Assembly (NCBI GenBank): GCA_937907495.1
Contig: CALESS010000051.1
Location: 1-6,270, forward strand
Length of the DNA stretch: 6,270 nucleotides
Origin: an uncultured Anaerolineaceae bacterium
Lineage (GTDB): Bacteria; Chloroflexota; Anaerolineae; Anaerolineales; Anaerolineaceae
Direction of reading: 5' to 3'
Part shown: piece by piece, positions 5,197 to 6,270 of the stretch
Layout of the letters: every line of letters begins with the position of its first letter
Position numbering within the stretch: position 1 is the stretch's first letter
Position numbers and translations under genes: made by a program
The notes under the pieces: generated by a model
Seen by the model: only the letters and a program-made list of their open reading frames with translations
Told to the model about the DNA's origin: nothing
The model's database searches: none

Positions 5197-5996
5197 TCAC
5201 CAGCCCGGGAAACCAAAGGATCAAGCAAATTCGCCGGCTGAAAGATCGAAAATTCCGGCGTGAGAGCGGCTTATTTTTTGTCGAAGGGCTGCGGCTGGTG
5301 ATTGAGGCCGTCCAGCAATCTGCGGGGGTGGAATGCCTGGTGGTAGCCCCGGATTTGCTCACCAGTGATTTGGGTAGGAAACTTATAGAGGATACGACGC
5401 AGGACGTGGACATTTTGGAGGTGAGCAGCGAATTATTTGCTTCCCTCTCCCACAAGGATGGACCGCAGGGAATTGGGGCTCTTATCCGCCAGCGCTGGAC
5501 GATATTGGATGAAATCCAGCCCGTTACAGGATTATGGGTGGCGTTAGATTCCATCGCGGATCCGGGAAACCTGGGGACAATTTTACGAACCGTGGAAGCA
5601 GTCGGGGGTGAAGGTGTGATATTGTTGGATCAATCTACTGACCCTTATGATCCGACAGCCATCCGGGCGAGCATGGGAGCAATATTCGATTTGCAGATTG
5701 TCCGATCCACCCTGGCTGCTTTCCGTTGTTGGAAAGAGAACGTTGGAATATTCCTGGTGGGGACGGATGGCGAGGCTGAATTGGATTATCGGCAGGTGAA
5801 ATATCCACGGTCTTTGGTATTGCTGATGGGCAGTGAGCGTGAGGGCTTGCTGACAGAGCATTACGCAATGAGCAATGCGATGGTGCGCATCCCCATGGTT
5901 GGGAGCAGTGATTCGCTCAACCTGGCGGTGGCGACTGGTATTATGACCTACGAAATCTACAACCAGTGGAATCCGGTTGGCGGAGGGATGAGATGA
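5193..5996 (+). CDS. SpoU/TrmH-family RNA 2'-O-methyltransferase
   Basis: A 267-residue SAM-dependent SPOUT methyltransferase that methylates ribose 2'-OH in rRNA or tRNA. Residues 1 to about 100 match the SpoU substrate-binding domain (ITSPGNQRIKQIRRLKDRKFR, then FFVEGLRLVIEA). The catalytic knot domain has motif 1 ALDSIADPGNLGTILRT at 117-133 (Asn126, Arg132), motif 2 LVLLMGSEREGL at 208-219 (Glu215), and motif 3 VRIPMVGSSDSLNLAVATG at 231-249 with the SLN signature. Motif 3 has Asp where Glu is common (DSLN rather than ESLN), probably harmless. AGGAGG at 5183-5188 sits 4 bases before the start. The gene overlaps ruvC and ruvA by ATGA at each end, so it is an integral part of the operon. 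The RNA target (for example an RlmB-like 23S rRNA guanosine) cannot be told from sequence, so no symbol is given. Confidence 0.92.
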   Translation: MITSPGNQRIKQIRRLKDRKFRRESGLFFVEGLRLVIEAVQQSAGVECLVVAPDLLTSDLGRKLIEDTTQDVDILEVSSELFASLSHKDGPQGIGALIRQRWTILDEIQPVTGLWVALDSIADPGNLGTILRTVEAVGGEGVILLDQSTDPYDPTAIRASMGAIFDLQIVRSTLAAFRCWKENVGIFLVGTDGEAELDYRQVKYPRSLVLLMGSEREGLLTEHYAMSNAMVRIPMVGSSDSLNLAVATGIMTYEIYNQWNPVGGGMR

Positions 5997-6270
5997 TATC
6001 GGTTGTTCAAGGCGAAGTGGCTGCAATCCGCGGTGACAGCCTGGTGGTCATGGTGGGGGGCGTGGGGCTGAGCATCCATGTGCCGGCCCAACTATGCCAG
6101 GAGAGGCACCCCGGAGAGAAGATTGGCCTGTTTACCAGCCTGGTGGTACGGGAAGATTCTATGACGCTTTTTGGATTTTCCACGGAGGAAGAGCAGGTTT
6201 TTTTTGACCTGTTGATGGGAGCTAGCGGGGTTGGCCCCCGGACAGCATTGGCGATCATTTCGATTTTAAG
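5993..6270 (+). CDS. ruvA: Holliday junction DNA helicase subunit RuvA, 3'-truncated by the window
   Basis: RuvA binds Holliday junctions as a tetramer and loads the RuvB motor for branch migration. The first 92 residues are visible. The N-terminal OB fold starts MISVVQGEVAAIRGDSLVV and includes GVGLSIHVP, with LVVREDSMTLFGF before the second domain. STEEEQVFFDLL leads into the first helix-hairpin-helix, GASGVGPRTALAII, which contacts the DNA backbone. The remaining second HhH and C-terminal RuvB-binding domain lie beyond the window. GGAGG at 5982-5986 is 6 bases before the ATG, which overlaps the methyltransferase stop as ATGA. The frame is open to the end; ruvB would be expected downstream but is not seen. 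Confidence 0.94.
   Translation, partial: MISVVQGEVAAIRGDSLVVMVGGVGLSIHVPAQLCQERHPGEKIGLFTSLVVREDSMTLFGFSTEEEQVFFDLLMGASGVGPRTALAIISIL

Noticed and set aside
5030..6258. Several minus-strand open frames opposite ruvC, the methyltransferase and ruvA
   Set aside because: They are shadows of conserved plus-strand genes, with no independent support.

Overview
The window looks like chromosomal DNA of a Chloroflexota bacterium, most likely of the Anaerolineae type. This is inferred from the gene style: a secreted protein with a long TPTAT-type threonine/proline stalk ending in an IPVTG sorting signal, an adjacent sortase, moderate GC content, and a compact yebC-ruvC-(RNA methyltransferase)-ruvA housekeeping cluster. 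No rRNA or other marker is present, so the taxonomic call is moderate.

Left part (1-3652), a cell-surface module. It opens with a small OmpR/PhoB-type winged-helix DNA-binding protein or protein end (1-285). A clear sigma70-type promoter (332-359) and a long leader of about 180 nt follow. Next is a secreted surface protein (549-2003) with a signal peptide, a globular domain of about 120 residues with four cysteines, a low-complexity Thr/Pro stalk of about 270 residues, and a C-terminal IPVTG motif, membrane helix and basic tail. A strong hairpin terminator (2041-2077) separates it from a membrane-anchored sortase (2119-2925) with His, Cys and Arg active-site residues in place. Converging on the sortase, with only 4 bases between the stop codons, is a minus-strand gene (3652-2930). 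It encodes a second secreted protein that I read as a divergent sortase-like protein: it keeps a candidate His-Cys-Arg triad in the right order and spacing. It also carries an IPHTG sequence just behind its signal peptide, resembling the IPVTG sorting motif of the stalk protein.

Middle (3653-3933). This is an AT-rich intergenic region between divergent genes, with an extended -10 promoter facing each way.

Right part (3934-6270), a housekeeping operon. It contains yebC (translation factor/regulator family), ruvC (Holliday junction resolvase), a SpoU/TrmH-family RNA 2'-O-methyltransferase, and the 5' part of ruvA, which runs off the window. ruvC/methyltransferase and methyltransferase/ruvA each overlap as ATGA, pointing to translational coupling. 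RuvA with RuvB (expected downstream, not seen) migrates Holliday junctions and RuvC cuts them. The methyltransferase probably acts on rRNA or tRNA and has no obvious mechanistic link to the Ruv proteins.

The most interesting part is the left module: a stalked surface protein, its likely dedicated sortase, and a second, atypical sortase-like secreted protein with a motif that could be a pseudo-substrate or sorting signal.
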